From contig JACJDG010000003.1 in assembly GCA_016432725.1 (NCBI GenBank), positions 3,596,001 through 3,660,000 on the forward strand: a stretch of 64,000 nucleotides of DNA, read 5' to 3'. Made by a program: the position numbers and the translations under genes. How positions within the stretch are numbered: the stretch's first letter is position 1; every line of letters starts with the position of its first letter. Positions 43,840-52,879 of this stretch are shown one piece after another. A model generated the notes under the pieces. It was not told the origin of the DNA. It searched no databases and saw only the letters and a program-made list of their open reading frames with translations. The stretch comes from Streptomyces sp. DHE7-1. GTDB lineage: Bacteria > Actinomycetota > Actinomycetes > Streptomycetales > Streptomycetaceae.

Positions 43840-44901
43840 TTAGCGACCGGTCTTCGGGGCCTTCCAGCGGGCGATTCCCCGGGCCACCATGTTGAGGATC
43901 ATCACGAAGGCGATCAGCGTGAGCGAGGCCGCCCACGCGCGGTCGTACGCCGCGTTGGCGCCGGCGCTCTGCGAGTACTGCTGGTAGATGTACAGCGGCA
44001 GCGACGCCTGCGCGCCCTCGAAGGGGTTGTTGTTGATGAACGGGTTGCCGAACACCAGCAGCAGCACCGGCGCGGTCTCGCCCGCGATACGGGCGACGGC
44101 GAGCATGACGCCGGTGGTGATGCCGCCGATCGAGGTCGGCAGGACCACCTTGAGGATGGTGCGCCACTTCGGCACGCCGAGCGCCAGCGACGCCTCGCGC
44201 AGCTCGTTCGGCACGAGCTTCAGCATCTCCTCGGTGGAGCGGACCACGACGGGCATCATCAGGATGGCCAGCGCGAGCGAGCCGGCGAAGCCGAAGGGCT
44301 GCATCTCGAAGATCAGCATCAGGCTGAGGATGAACAGGCCCGCGACGATCGACGGGATGCCGGTCATCACGTCCACGAAGAACGTGACGGCCTTGGCGAG
44401 CCTGCCGCGCCCGTACTCCACCAGGTAGATCGCGGTGAGGATGCCGATCGGCGCGCCGATCAGGGTGGCGAGGCCGACCTGCTCCAGGCTGCCGATGATC
44501 GCGGCGTAGATACCGCCGCCCGGCTCGGAGTCGGCGACGACCCCCATGGAGTGGGTCAGGAAGTAGACGTCGAGGACCTTCACACCGCGCGCCACGGTCA
44601 CCCAGATCAGGGAGACCAGCGGGACGACGGCGAGCAGGAAGGCGACCCAGACGAGCGAGGTCGCGACGCGGTCCTTGGCCTGGCGGCGGCCCTCGACGCG
44701 GGCGGCGATGCCGAACGTGCCGAGGATGAACAGGATCGCGGCGATCAGGCCCCACTGGGCCTTGCTGTCCAGGCCGGCGGCGAGGCCGATGCCCACCGCG
44801 ACCACGAGGGACCCGGCGGCGATGGCCCAGGGGGACCACTTCGGCAGGCTCGCGCCGCGCAGCGAGCCGGCGCGCTTGTCGGCGAGGCTGGCGGTGCTCA
44901 T
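43840..44901 (-). CDS. pstA: phosphate ABC transporter permease PstA
   Basis: 353 aa with about seven or eight membrane helices. The permease EAA loop is seen in ELREASLALGVPKWRTILKV, and GEMAP-like sequence in IAGETAPVLLLVFGNPFINN. The first two helices are followed by a cytoplasmic stretch (RVEGRRQAKDRVATSLVW), making it longer than E. coli PstA, as usual in actinobacteria. The ATG at 44901 overlaps the restored stop of pstC (ATGA). It forms the channel with PstC. Confidence 0.95.
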   Translation of the reverse strand: MSTASLADKRAGSLRGASLPKWSPWAIAAGSLVVAVGIGLAAGLDSKAQWGLIAAILFILGTFGIAARVEGRRQAKDRVATSLVWVAFLLAVVPLVSLIWVTVARGVKVLDVYFLTHSMGVVADSEPGGGIYAAIIGSLEQVGLATLIGAPIGILTAIYLVEYGRGRLAKAVTFFVDVMTGIPSIVAGLFILSLMLIFEMQPFGFAGSLALAILMMPVVVRSTEEMLKLVPNELREASLALGVPKWRTILKVVLPTSIGGITTGVMLAVARIAGETAPVLLLVFGNPFINNNPFEGAQASLPLYIYQQYSQSAGANAAYDRAWAASLTLIAFVMILNMVARGIARWKAPKTGR

Positions 44902-45904
44902 GCGTTGGCCCCGAGTACTCCTTGCGGCGGGCGATGATCGCGCGGGCCGCACCGTTGACCAGCAGGGTGATGACGAACAGGACCAGACCGGAGGCGATCA
45001 GCGCGTCACGGCCGTCCTGCGTCGCCTCGCTGAACTTGCTGGCGATGTTCTGGGCGAAGGTGCCGCCGCCCGGGTCGAGCAGGCTGGCCTGGATGTCGAA
45101 GGTCGGGGAGAGCACGGTGGCGACGGCCATCGTCTCGCCGAGCGCGCGGCCGAGGCCGAGCATCGACGCGGAGATCACGCCGGAGCGGCCGAAGGGCAGC
45201 ACCGCCATGCGGATGACCTCCCAGCGCGTGGCGCCGAGGGCCAGCGCGGCCTCCTCGTGCATCTGCGGGACCTGCCGGAAGACCTCACGGCTCACGTTGG
45301 TGATGATCGGCAGGATCATGATCGCGAGCAGCAGGCCGACGGTGAGCATCGAGCGCGGTGCGCCGCCCTGCCAGTCGAAGACGCCGGTCCAGCCCAGGTA
45401 CCTGTCCAGCCAGCCGTAGAGACCGGTCATGTGCGGTACGAGGACGAGCGCGCCCCACAGGCCGTACACGATGGACGGCACGGCGGCGAGCAGGTCGATC
45501 ACGTACGCGACCGGGCCGGCCAGTCGGCGCGGCGCGTAGTGCGTGATGAACAGCGCGATGGCGACCGAGATCGGGACCGCGATGACCATGGCGACGACCG
45601 AGGAGACGACCGTGCCGAAGGCCAGCACCGCGATGCCGAAGACCGGCGGGGTGAGGTTGGTGTTCCACTCGAAGGTGGTCAGGAAGTTGCCGTGGTCCTG
45701 GCTGATCGCGAGCGAGGCGCGGTAGGTGAGGAAGACCGCGATCGCGGCCATGATCACCAGCAGCAGGATGCCCGAGCCACGGGACAGTCCGAGGAAGATG
45801 CGGTCACCGGGGCGGGTCGCGCCACGGGCGTTGCGCGCCTGCTCGGTCAGGGTCGGCTCTGGACTGGGGGGAAGTGCGTCGGTTGTCTGCGTCGATATGT
45901 CCAT
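44898..45904 (-). CDS. pstC: phosphate ABC transporter permease PstC (frame broken 4 codons before the end)
   Basis: About 335 aa from the ATG at 45904. Six or seven membrane helices, with the permease loop EEAALALGATRWEVIRMAVL. The last codons read IIARRKEYSGP and then run on without a stop. One base added at CCCC 44909-44912 gives SGANA and a TGA overlapping the pstA start, as in related operons. Because of the missing base the frame stays open through pstA into pstB, producing a false 1,000-codon fusion. The biology is surely a separate PstC. Confidence 0.92.
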
Positions 45905-46041
45905 CGGGTTCTCCGGTCTGCGGAGCCGCCTCGACGGGCGGCTCGGTGGAGCCGTACGCCCCTCGGAGGGGCGGTGCGGCTCCGGGCGGCGGTGCACCGG
46001 ACGGTGCGGCCCGGCCCGCGGGGGGCCGGACCGCACTCAGG

Positions 46042-47169
46042 TCAGTTCAGGCCCTCGATGGTGGTGCGGACCTTGGCGATGATCTCGTCGGGGACGGGCG
46101 CGTAGTCGATGCCCGAGAGGATCTTCTGGCCGTCCTCGCTGGCGATGTAGCGCAGGAAGGCCTTGGTGGCGGGCAGGCTGTCCGCCTTGTTGCCCTTGTC
46201 GCAGACGATCTCGTACGTGACCAGGGTGATCGGGTACGCGCCCTCGGCCTTGGTCTTGTAGTCGAGCTGCAGCGACAGGTCCTTGCCGGTGCCGACGACC
46301 TTGGCGGCCGCGATGTCGGCGGTGGCGCTCTCGGTGCTGGGGGCGACCGGCTTGCTGGCGCCCGTGTCGATGGAGACCGGCTTGATGCCGTCCGAGACGT
46401 AGGACAGCTCGAAGTAGCCGATGGCGCCGGCGGTCTGCTTCACCTGCTGGGCCACGCCCGCGGACTGCGGAGCGGACTGGCCGCCCTTGGCCTGCCAGGC
46501 CTTGCCGCCGGAGTACTTCCAGTTGTCCGGGGTGGTGGCGATCAGATACTTGGTGAAGTTGTCCGTGGTGCCGGACTCGTCCGAGCGGTGGAACGGCTGG
46601 ATCTTGAGGTCGGGAAGCTTCGCCGACGGGTTCAGCTTCTTGATCGCCGGGTCGTTCCAGTTGGTGATCTTGCTGTCGAAGATCTTGGCGAGGGTCGGCG
46701 CGTCCAGGACCAGGTTGTCCACACCCGGGACGTTGAAGCCGACCGCGATCGGGCCGCCGACCATCGGGAGGTCGATGCCCTGGCCGCCGGAGCAGACCTT
46801 CTTGGAGGCGGTGACCTCTTCCGGCTTCAGCGCGGAGTCGGAACCGGCGAAGGCGACCTGGCCCTGCGTGAACGCGGTGACACCGGCGCCCGAGCCGCCG
46901 CCCTTGTAGTTGATCTGCACGCCGCAGGCCTGCGAGAAGTTCTTCACCCAGGCGTCGATCGCGTTCTTCTGCGCGGAGGAGCCGTCGGCCAGGAGCTGTC
47001 CCTTGGCATCGTCGCACTTGATGGAGCCGGCGCTGGCCGAGGACGAAGAACCGTCCGTCGTCTTCTTGCCCGTGTCGTCGGAGCCGCACGCCGTCAGGGC
47101 CAGGGCGCCGGAGACGGCGACCGCACCGAGCGAGAGGGCGCGCAGCCGGTTCTTGCGCTGAAGCTTCAC
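46042..47169 (-). CDS. pstS: phosphate-binding lipoprotein PstS
   Basis: 375 aa from the GTG at 47169 (GGAAGGA ribosome binding site ten bases upstream). The lipoprotein signal ends ALALTAC with Cys28. Phosphate-binding segments include ADGSSAQKNAIDAWVKNFSQ, FAGSDSAL and RSDESGTTDNFTKYL. It captures phosphate at the cell surface for PstCAB. The operon order pstS-C-A-B is standard. A PHO box lies 135-156 bp upstream, so PhoP control under phosphate starvation is expected. The frame is open to 47220, but those residues are not signal-peptide-like. Confidence 0.95.
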   Translation of the reverse strand: MKLQRKNRLRALSLGAVAVSGALALTACGSDDTGKKTTDGSSSSASAGSIKCDDAKGQLLADGSSAQKNAIDAWVKNFSQACGVQINYKGGGSGAGVTAFTQGQVAFAGSDSALKPEEVTASKKVCSGGQGIDLPMVGGPIAVGFNVPGVDNLVLDAPTLAKIFDSKITNWNDPAIKKLNPSAKLPDLKIQPFHRSDESGTTDNFTKYLIATTPDNWKYSGGKAWQAKGGQSAPQSAGVAQQVKQTAGAIGYFELSYVSDGIKPVSIDTGASKPVAPSTESATADIAAAKVVGTGKDLSLQLDYKTKAEGAYPITLVTYEIVCDKGNKADSLPATKAFLRYIASEDGQKILSGIDYAPVPDEIIAKVRTTIEGLN

Positions 47170-47303
47170 TTTCGGGAGTTCCTTCCAGGAGCCGCCGCAG
47201 TCGGCGGCGTGCGAAGACATCGAAGGTGCGTGGGCGCCTTCAAGGCCGCCCGGAGCACCGCGTAAGGCCGAAATTAGGCAGAACAGGTGAAGCCGCCGAT
47301 GGC

Positions 47304-47325
47304 CGGAAGTGAACGAGGAGTGAAC
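47304..47325 (-). promoter_or_regulatory. PHO box upstream of pstS
   Basis: On the minus strand two adjoining 11-bp units read GTTCACTCCTC and GTTCACTTCCG, matching the direct-repeat unit of Streptomyces PhoP sites. A further weaker unit CTTCACCTGTT lies just downstream (about 47281-47291). The rest of the 323-bp spacer to the oxidoreductase gene shows no coding signal. Confidence 0.88.
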
Positions 47326-47492
47326 CCCTGCCGTCGGCCCGGTGAGGTCACGGAATGCTCACGGGGAGAGCACGTGGAGGTTCCGGCATCCCTCTCGCGC
47401 GGACACGCCCTCGATGTTCTTCCTCGTGCGACGGGAACCCGTGTGCGCATGGCGTCGTCTCGTTCCAGGAGAGCCGAGGAAAGGCGACGGAC

Positions 47493-49052
47493 ATGGAACG
47501 GCGTACGTTCATCACGGGCGGCACGGCCGCGCTGGCCACCACCGCGCTGGCGGGCTGCAGTTCCGGCACGGACACCTCCGCGCGCTCCTCGGCGCGGTCC
47601 TTCTCATCGTCCGGCACGGCCCTGAAGACCACCAGCCAGGCCGCCGCCGCCAACTGGGCGGCCCTCGCCCGCGACCTGGACGGCAGCCTGGTGCGCCCCG
47701 GGGACGCGAGCTGGACGACGGCCCACCAGCTCTACAACACCCGCTTCGACGGCCTGAAACCGGCGGCGGTGGCCTACGTCGCCCACACCGCCGACATCCG
47801 CACGACGCTGGCGTACGCCAGGGCGCACGGCATACGCGTGTCCATACGCAACGGCGGCCACTCCTACGCGGGCTACTCCTCCGGCGACAACCGGCTCGTC
47901 CTCGACGTCTCCCGGCTCAACCGGATCCGGGTGAGCGGCGGGCAGGCGGTGGTCGGCGCCGGCTCCAAACTGATCGACGTCTACCGCGCCCTGGCCGCGA
48001 AGGGCGTGACCATACCCGCCGGCTCCTGCCCCACCGTCGGCGTCTCCGGACTGGTTCTCGGCGGCGGCCACGGAGTCGCCTCCCGCGCCTACGGCCTGAC
48101 CTGCGACAGCCTCACCCGGGCCACGCTCGTCACCGCCGACGGGACCCAGGTGACGGCCGACGCGCAGCAGCACTCCGACCTGTTCTGGGCGCTGCGTGGC
48201 GCGGGCAACGGCAACTTCGGCGTCGTCACCGAACTGCACTTCAAGACCCACCCGGCGCCGCAGGCGGTGACGGCGTACATGACGTGGCCCTGGTCGAAAG
48301 CGGCCGCGGTCGTCAAGGCCTGGCAGGAGTGGGGCCCCTCCCAGCCGGACGAGATCTGGTCCTCCCTGCACCTGGCCTGCTCACCGGGCCGGACCCCCAC
48401 CGTGTCGGTGGCCTGCTTCTCCCTGGGCACCTACGGCGAGCTGCAGAACGCCGTGGACCGCCTGGCCCACAAGGCCGGCGCGAACGCCTCCTCCGTCTCG
48501 CTGCGCCGCCGGGGCTACGAGGAGGCCATGGAGATCTACGCCGGCTGCTCCTCCTTCTCCTCCGACGCCCAGTGCCACCTGCCCGGCTCCACCCCGGGCC
48601 GCTCCTCCCAGGGCAGGCTGGGCCGGGAGACCTACGCGGCGCGCTCCGACTTCTTCGACCGCTCGCTGTCCGCCGCGGGCATCCAGACCCTGCTCAGGCA
48701 GATCGGCTCCGTCCGCGGCGGCGCGGGCAGCATCGCGTTCACCGCGCTCGGCGGCGCGGTCAACCGGGTCTCGCCCACGGCGACGGCCTTCGTCCACCGC
48801 CGCTCCCGGATGCTGGCGCAGTACATCGCGTCCTGGGGCGCGGGTGCCTCCGGCGGTTCGGCGCAGTCATGGCTGACGTCGGCTCACCAGGCCATGGCCC
48901 CCTACGCCTCGGGCGCGGCCTACCAGAACTACACGGACCCCACCCTCAGGAACTGGCGCAAGGCCTACTACGGGGACGCGGCGTCGCGGCTGAGCACGGT
49001 GAAGAAGCAGTACGACCCGGACCGCTTCTTCTCCTACGCGCAGGGGCTCTAG
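47493..49052 (+). CDS. secreted FAD-dependent oxidoreductase (BBE type)
   Basis: 519 aa from the ATG at 47493 (GAGGAAAGG ribosome binding site). The N-terminus MERRTFITGGTAALATTALA looks like a Tat signal and also carries the lipobox LAGC. The FAD domain has RNGGHSYAGYSSGDNRLVLD, with the His usually bound to flavin, and CPTVGVSGLVLGGGHGVASR, in which the Cys may give a second bond. The C-terminal BBE segment is YDPDRFFSYAQGL. Such enzymes oxidise sugars or alkaloid-like compounds. It is divergent from pstS, whose PHO box lies in the shared spacer. Confidence 0.85.
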   Translation: MERRTFITGGTAALATTALAGCSSGTDTSARSSARSFSSSGTALKTTSQAAAANWAALARDLDGSLVRPGDASWTTAHQLYNTRFDGLKPAAVAYVAHTADIRTTLAYARAHGIRVSIRNGGHSYAGYSSGDNRLVLDVSRLNRIRVSGGQAVVGAGSKLIDVYRALAAKGVTIPAGSCPTVGVSGLVLGGGHGVASRAYGLTCDSLTRATLVTADGTQVTADAQQHSDLFWALRGAGNGNFGVVTELHFKTHPAPQAVTAYMTWPWSKAAAVVKAWQEWGPSQPDEIWSSLHLACSPGRTPTVSVACFSLGTYGELQNAVDRLAHKAGANASSVSLRRRGYEEAMEIYAGCSSFSSDAQCHLPGSTPGRSSQGRLGRETYAARSDFFDRSLSAAGIQTLLRQIGSVRGGAGSIAFTALGGAVNRVSPTATAFVHRRSRMLAQYIASWGAGASGGSAQSWLTSAHQAMAPYASGAAYQNYTDPTLRNWRKAYYGDAASRLSTVKKQYDPDRFFSYAQGL

Positions 49053-49148
49053 GGGACCTCGTACCGTTCGCCGGCCGCGTGGGAGTATCCGGAGACGGTA
49101 AGACTGTGCGGGACGGCCGGCTCGGGACCGGCGGCCTGGGAGGGGATC

Positions 49149-50174
49149 GTGGAGAAGGTCTTCGACAGCGAGGACTTTCCCGCGCGGGATGCTCTTGCCG
49201 CGTGGGCCGAGGTCACTCGTCGCGCGGTGATGCCCACGGCCTTCCGGCTGGTGGACATCGACACCTTCGACGGCTGGTTCAAGACGATGCCGCTGGGTTC
49301 GGCGCAGGTCTCGGCCATGTCGTACTCGTCGTTCTGCACCCTGCGGACACCGGACCTGATCCGCGCGTCCGATCCGGAGTGCCTGCAGATCGCCCTTCCC
49401 CGCTCCGGCTCCCACGTGCTCGAACAGAACCGGTTCCAGGTCCGGGCCGGACCGGGACAGTTACTGGTCTTCGACAGCTCGCGCCCCTTCGAGGGCTACG
49501 CCGACGGCGAGGCCCTGCTCATCCAGCTCCCCCGCGCGCTGCTTCCCCTGCCTGCCCACCGCGTCGAGCGGCTCATGACCCGGGCCCTCCCCGCCGACGA
49601 GGGGATCGGACGGCTGCTGGGGACGTTCCTGACCCACCTGGCGGAGGGCGACACCGGCTGCACTGCCCAGGACGCCACGCGGCTCGGGAGCGTCGGCCTC
49701 GACCTGGTCACCGTCGTCCTCGCCCATCACCTGGACCGTGAGAGCGATGTCCCGGCCGACACCCGGCAGCGCGCCCTGTTCCTGCGCGTCACCTCGTTCG
49801 TCCAGCTTCACCTGGGCGATCCCGCGCTCAGCACGGAGGGCATCGCCGCAGCCCACCACATGTCGGTCCGCTCGCTGCACCGGCTGTTCCAGCAGCACGG
49901 CGTGAGCGTCCGGTCCTGGATCCGCGCCCAGCGGATGGAGCGCTGCCGCCGGGACCTGGCCGAACCGATGAAGCGTCACCTGTCCATCGCCGCCGTCGCG
50001 AACCGGTGGGGATTCCCCCGCCCCGCCGACTTCACCCGCGCCTTCCGCGCCCTGCACGGCATCACGCCCAGCGACTACCGCGACCGGGCGCACTCCCGCT
50101 GGACGGACAGCGGCTCGCCCGGGCGGCCGGGGGTCGGGACGACGGCGCCCCAGCCCCCGGACCACCACGGTTGA
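49149..50174 (+). CDS. AraC-family transcriptional regulator
   Basis: 341 aa from the GTG at 49149. The N-terminal ~200 residues form an AraC-ligand-binding-like domain (LQIALPRSGSHVLEQNRFQV). The C-terminal pair of helix-turn-helix motifs is clear: LSTEGIAAAHHMSVRSLHRL and IAAVANRWGFPRPADFTRAF followed by RALHGITPSDYR. It follows the FAD oxidoreductase gene by 96 bp and may control it. The ligand is unknown. Confidence 0.88.
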   Translation: MEKVFDSEDFPARDALAAWAEVTRRAVMPTAFRLVDIDTFDGWFKTMPLGSAQVSAMSYSSFCTLRTPDLIRASDPECLQIALPRSGSHVLEQNRFQVRAGPGQLLVFDSSRPFEGYADGEALLIQLPRALLPLPAHRVERLMTRALPADEGIGRLLGTFLTHLAEGDTGCTAQDATRLGSVGLDLVTVVLAHHLDRESDVPADTRQRALFLRVTSFVQLHLGDPALSTEGIAAAHHMSVRSLHRLFQQHGVSVRSWIRAQRMERCRRDLAEPMKRHLSIAAVANRWGFPRPADFTRAFRALHGITPSDYRDRAHSRWTDSGSPGRPGVGTTAPQPPDHHG

Positions 50175-50192
50175 GGATGCCTGCTCCGCCGC

Positions 50193-50699
50193 TCAGGACC
50201 GCTTCCAGAGCTGGGTGCTTCCCGTCGTCGAATTGCAGGTGCCCTGGACGACCGGGGTCCCCTTCGCTGTGGAGCTGCCGCGTGTCCCGACGCACTTCCG
50301 CGACTTGGCGTTGATGATCAGATAGAGGCTGCCGCGAATGTAATGCACCCGCCACAGCTGCGAGTGGTCCCGCGTGCTCGTGCACCTGCCCCAGGCCAGC
50401 GCCGCACCGCCGGCGGTGGACGAACCCGCTACACCCAGGCACTTGCTGTTGAGGGGGCTCCTCAACTTCACGTACTTCACGCCGCCGACGTTGGTCGCCG
50501 CGTACGACTTCCAGTAGGTGCGCGCGCCGCAGTCCATCAGGTTGACGGTGCTCCGGCTGGAGTGCATGCCCAGGCAGTAGCCGGAGCGGTAGTTCTTGTG
50601 CCGAAACGCGGAAGCGGCCTCGGCCTGACTGGTCGACGTCAGCGTCAGGACCGCCGCCGCGAGGGCGGCCGCCACGGGCAGAGCGTGCCGTTTGCTCAT
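50193..50699 (-). CDS. secreted ricin-type lectin-like protein
   Basis: 168 aa from the ATG at 50699 (GGGGGAACC upstream). The signal peptide ends about STSQAEA. The mature part has a beta-trefoil pattern with repeated SQLWRV and TQLWKR motifs and paired Cys (YCLGMH, NLMDCGA, KCLGVAG, KCVGTRG). Such domains bind carbohydrate, but here no catalytic domain is attached. Similar small proteins are found in many Streptomyces secretomes. The target sugar is unknown. Confidence 0.75.
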   Translation of the reverse strand: MSKRHALPVAAALAAAVLTLTSTSQAEAASAFRHKNYRSGYCLGMHSSRSTVNLMDCGARTYWKSYAATNVGGVKYVKLRSPLNSKCLGVAGSSTAGGAALAWGRCTSTRDHSQLWRVHYIRGSLYLIINAKSRKCVGTRGSSTAKGTPVVQGTCNSTTGSTQLWKRS

Positions 50700-50835
50700 C
50701 TGGTTCCCCCAGGTTCGTCCGATGGTGCTGTTCCGGCAACCCATCGTCGCCGGGCGCACCCCGGAGCGCCTTAGCAGGGAGTGCCAGGGACTATGCACGG
50801 AGCGCCGACGGGCGACCGGCGGCGCACGGCATCGC

Positions 50836-51537
50836 TCACGCCGCGAGATCCCGTTCCTCGGACGCGACGGGCTTCCGGGCACCGGAGAACAGGGCACCGC
50901 CCCGGCTCCCCGCGGAGCGGCTCCGCACGAGCCGTCCCGCCCGCGGCGACCGCTCGACCGCCTTCAGGAGCGGCGTCAGCAGCGCCATGGCCGGCGGCGA
51001 CAGCAGCAGCGCGACCGCCGTGCCCAGCGCGAATCCGCCGACGACGTCCGTCGGGTAGTGCACGCCCATGTAGACCCGGCAGAACCCCTCCAGCAGCGCC
51101 AGCCCGATGCCGGCCAGGCCGAAGCGGCGGTTGGCCACGAACAGCCCGACCCCCAGCGCCATCGTGATCGTCGCGTGGTCGCTGACGAAGGAGAAGTCGG
51201 TCTTCCCGGAGACGAGGACGTCCAGCCCCCGATGGTCCACGAAGGGCCGCGGCCGCTCGACGAACCCCCGTATCGGCACGTTCACCAGGACCGCGATGCC
51301 GGCCGCCAGCGGGGCCCACACGAGCGCGGCGACCGAGGGGGCGGCCTCCTCACCGCCCCGCCGCCGCACGGACCACCAGCACCACAGCACGAGCAGCACC
51401 ATGGCCACCAGCAGCCCGTACTCACCCACGAACTCCATGACCCGGTCGAACCAGTGCGGCGCTTCCTTGGCCAGGCCATTGATGTCGTACAGCAGGTCGA
51501 CGTCGGGGTTCGATCCGGATTCGGCGAGTACAGCCAT
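50836..51537 (-). CDS. PAP2-family membrane phosphatase
   Basis: 233 aa from the ATG at 51537. Five or six membrane helices. The acid phosphatase signature is present as RGFVERPRP (motif 1), VSDHATIT (motif 2, usually SGH, here SDH) and CRVYMGVHYPTDVVGG (motif 3). The family dephosphorylates lipid phosphates such as undecaprenyl pyrophosphate or phosphatidic acid, with the active site outside. A PHO-box-like direct repeat lies 217 bp upstream (51754-51775), which would fit a phosphate-scavenging role. Confidence 0.85.
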   Translation of the reverse strand: MAVLAESGSNPDVDLLYDINGLAKEAPHWFDRVMEFVGEYGLLVAMVLLVLWCWWSVRRRGGEEAAPSVAALVWAPLAAGIAVLVNVPIRGFVERPRPFVDHRGLDVLVSGKTDFSFVSDHATITMALGVGLFVANRRFGLAGIGLALLEGFCRVYMGVHYPTDVVGGFALGTAVALLLSPPAMALLTPLLKAVERSPRAGRLVRSRSAGSRGGALFSGARKPVASEERDLAA

Positions 51538-51753
51538 GGTGCTGTGGCCCCTTCGTCGTAGTCCCGGACGCACCTCGTGTGCGTCGCTCCGGCTCCCCGT
51601 GGTTCGTAGATCCGCATCCGCTGCACTGCCGTACTGACGTCCGCTCGGCTACGTCAACAGGAACGCACGGCCCCCATCAATACGTTCCACTCTCCACCGA
51701 ATGATCACGCAGACGTTATCGAAGAGAGACTCATCTCCGCAGCTCAGGGGGCA

Positions 51754-51775
51754 GGTTCACGCTCGGTTCACACGT
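51754..51775 (+). promoter_or_regulatory. PHO-box-like direct repeat
   Basis: GGTTCACGCTC and GGTTCACACGT are adjoining 11-bp units, as in PhoP sites. They sit between the 3' end of the transglycosylase gene and the PAP2 gene (both minus strand). The repeat faces away from the PAP2 gene, so its target is uncertain. The rest of the 268-bp spacer has no coding signal. Confidence 0.5.
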
Positions 51776-51805
51776 TGGTGGGGAGTGCTTTTGCGCCATC
51801 TTCGG

Positions 51806-52786
51806 TCACGCGCGTCGCACCGAAGTAGTCGGGGTGTCGACGGGGTCGAACCGGATGACGGCCCCCGTCCTCGGCGCGTCGATCATGTACCCGCCGCCGA
51901 CGTAGATGCCCACGTGCCGGATGGCCCGCGAGTCCGTGAGGTCGTCGGAGAAGAAGACCAGATCACCCGGCATCAGCTCGTCCCGCGAGGGGTGCGGACC
52001 GGCGTTGTACTGGTCGTTGGCGACCCGGGGCAGGGTGATGCCGACCTTCTCGTACGCGGCCTTGGTCAGACCCGAGCAGTCGAAGCGTCCTCCCTGGTCG
52101 GCGGTGCCGGTACCGCCCCAGAGATAGGGCGTTCCGAGCTTGCTCTGCGCGAACGCGATGGCACCCGCGGCCTGCCGGCTCGGGTCGAGCCGGGTGACCG
52201 GCGCGGCGAAGCTCTCCTCCAGGCTGCGGATCCGCTTGACGTAGTTCTGCGTCTCGCTGATGGCCGGCACCCCGCCCGACCTTATGACGCGGTAGGCGCC
52301 CGCGTTATAGGCGGCGAGCATGTTGTCGGAGACGTTCCCGGGAACGTCCTTGACGTACTTGGCGAGTTCGCAGTCGTACGACGCGGCCGACGGAATCGCG
52401 TCATTCGGGTCCCAGATGTCACGCCTGCCGTCGCCGTTGCCGTCGATGCCGTGCGTCGCCCAGGTGCTCGGGATGAACTGGGCGATGCCGCGCGCGTCCG
52501 CGGGGCTGACGACGGTCGGGTTCCAGCCGCTCTCCTGGTAGAGCTGGGCGGCGAGCAGCGCCGGGCTCAACGCGGGGCACAGGTTGCCCCACTGCTGCAC
52601 GAGTTGCTTGTAGGCGGCGGGTACGGCGCCCTTGGCCAGTCCGCGGCTGCCCGTGACGACGTCGTTGGCGAGGCTTCCGGCGACCACGTACACCCCGACC
52701 ACGAGCAGCATGACGAAGCCCATGCCGAGCCCGACCGCCGCGCCCCCGAGCACCCATACCTTCCGCACGGTCCAACTCTCCCCCAT
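51806..52786 (-). CDS. bifunctional lytic transglycosylase / NlpC-P60 endopeptidase
   Basis: 326 aa from the ATG at 52786 (52828 is also possible). A membrane helix (VWVLGGAAVGLGMGFVMLLV) anchors two domains. The first is an SLT transglycosylase with YQESGWNP (catalytic Glu) and GIAQFIPSTWATHGIDGNGD. The second is NlpC/P60 with RFDCSGLTKAAYEKVG (catalytic Cys) and IRHVGIYVG (His). The pair cuts glycan and peptide bonds of peptidoglycan. VirB1-type proteins of secretion systems have this layout, and a T4SS-like cluster lies 2 kb away on the other strand, so it may open the wall for that machine. Confidence 0.9.
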   Translation of the reverse strand: MGESWTVRKVWVLGGAAVGLGMGFVMLLVVGVYVVAGSLANDVVTGSRGLAKGAVPAAYKQLVQQWGNLCPALSPALLAAQLYQESGWNPTVVSPADARGIAQFIPSTWATHGIDGNGDGRRDIWDPNDAIPSAASYDCELAKYVKDVPGNVSDNMLAAYNAGAYRVIRSGGVPAISETQNYVKRIRSLEESFAAPVTRLDPSRQAAGAIAFAQSKLGTPYLWGGTGTADQGGRFDCSGLTKAAYEKVGITLPRVANDQYNAGPHPSRDELMPGDLVFFSDDLTDSRAIRHVGIYVGGGYMIDAPRTGAVIRFDPVDTPTTSVRRA

Positions 52787-52879
52787 GTCGGACCGGTTCC
52801 AGTCATCATCGGCGCGAAGTGGCGCCATTTCACAGGGGAACGGCGAGAACGGCCCCGGCCCGCAGCGGCTGACGCGAAC

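Noticed and set aside
42998..46036. An open frame of about 1,000 codons that looks like a PstC-PstB fusion
   Set aside because: It results from one missing base at 44909-44912 that removes the pstC stop, after which the frame happens to stay open antisense-like through pstA into pstB. PstA has its own full frame in between.
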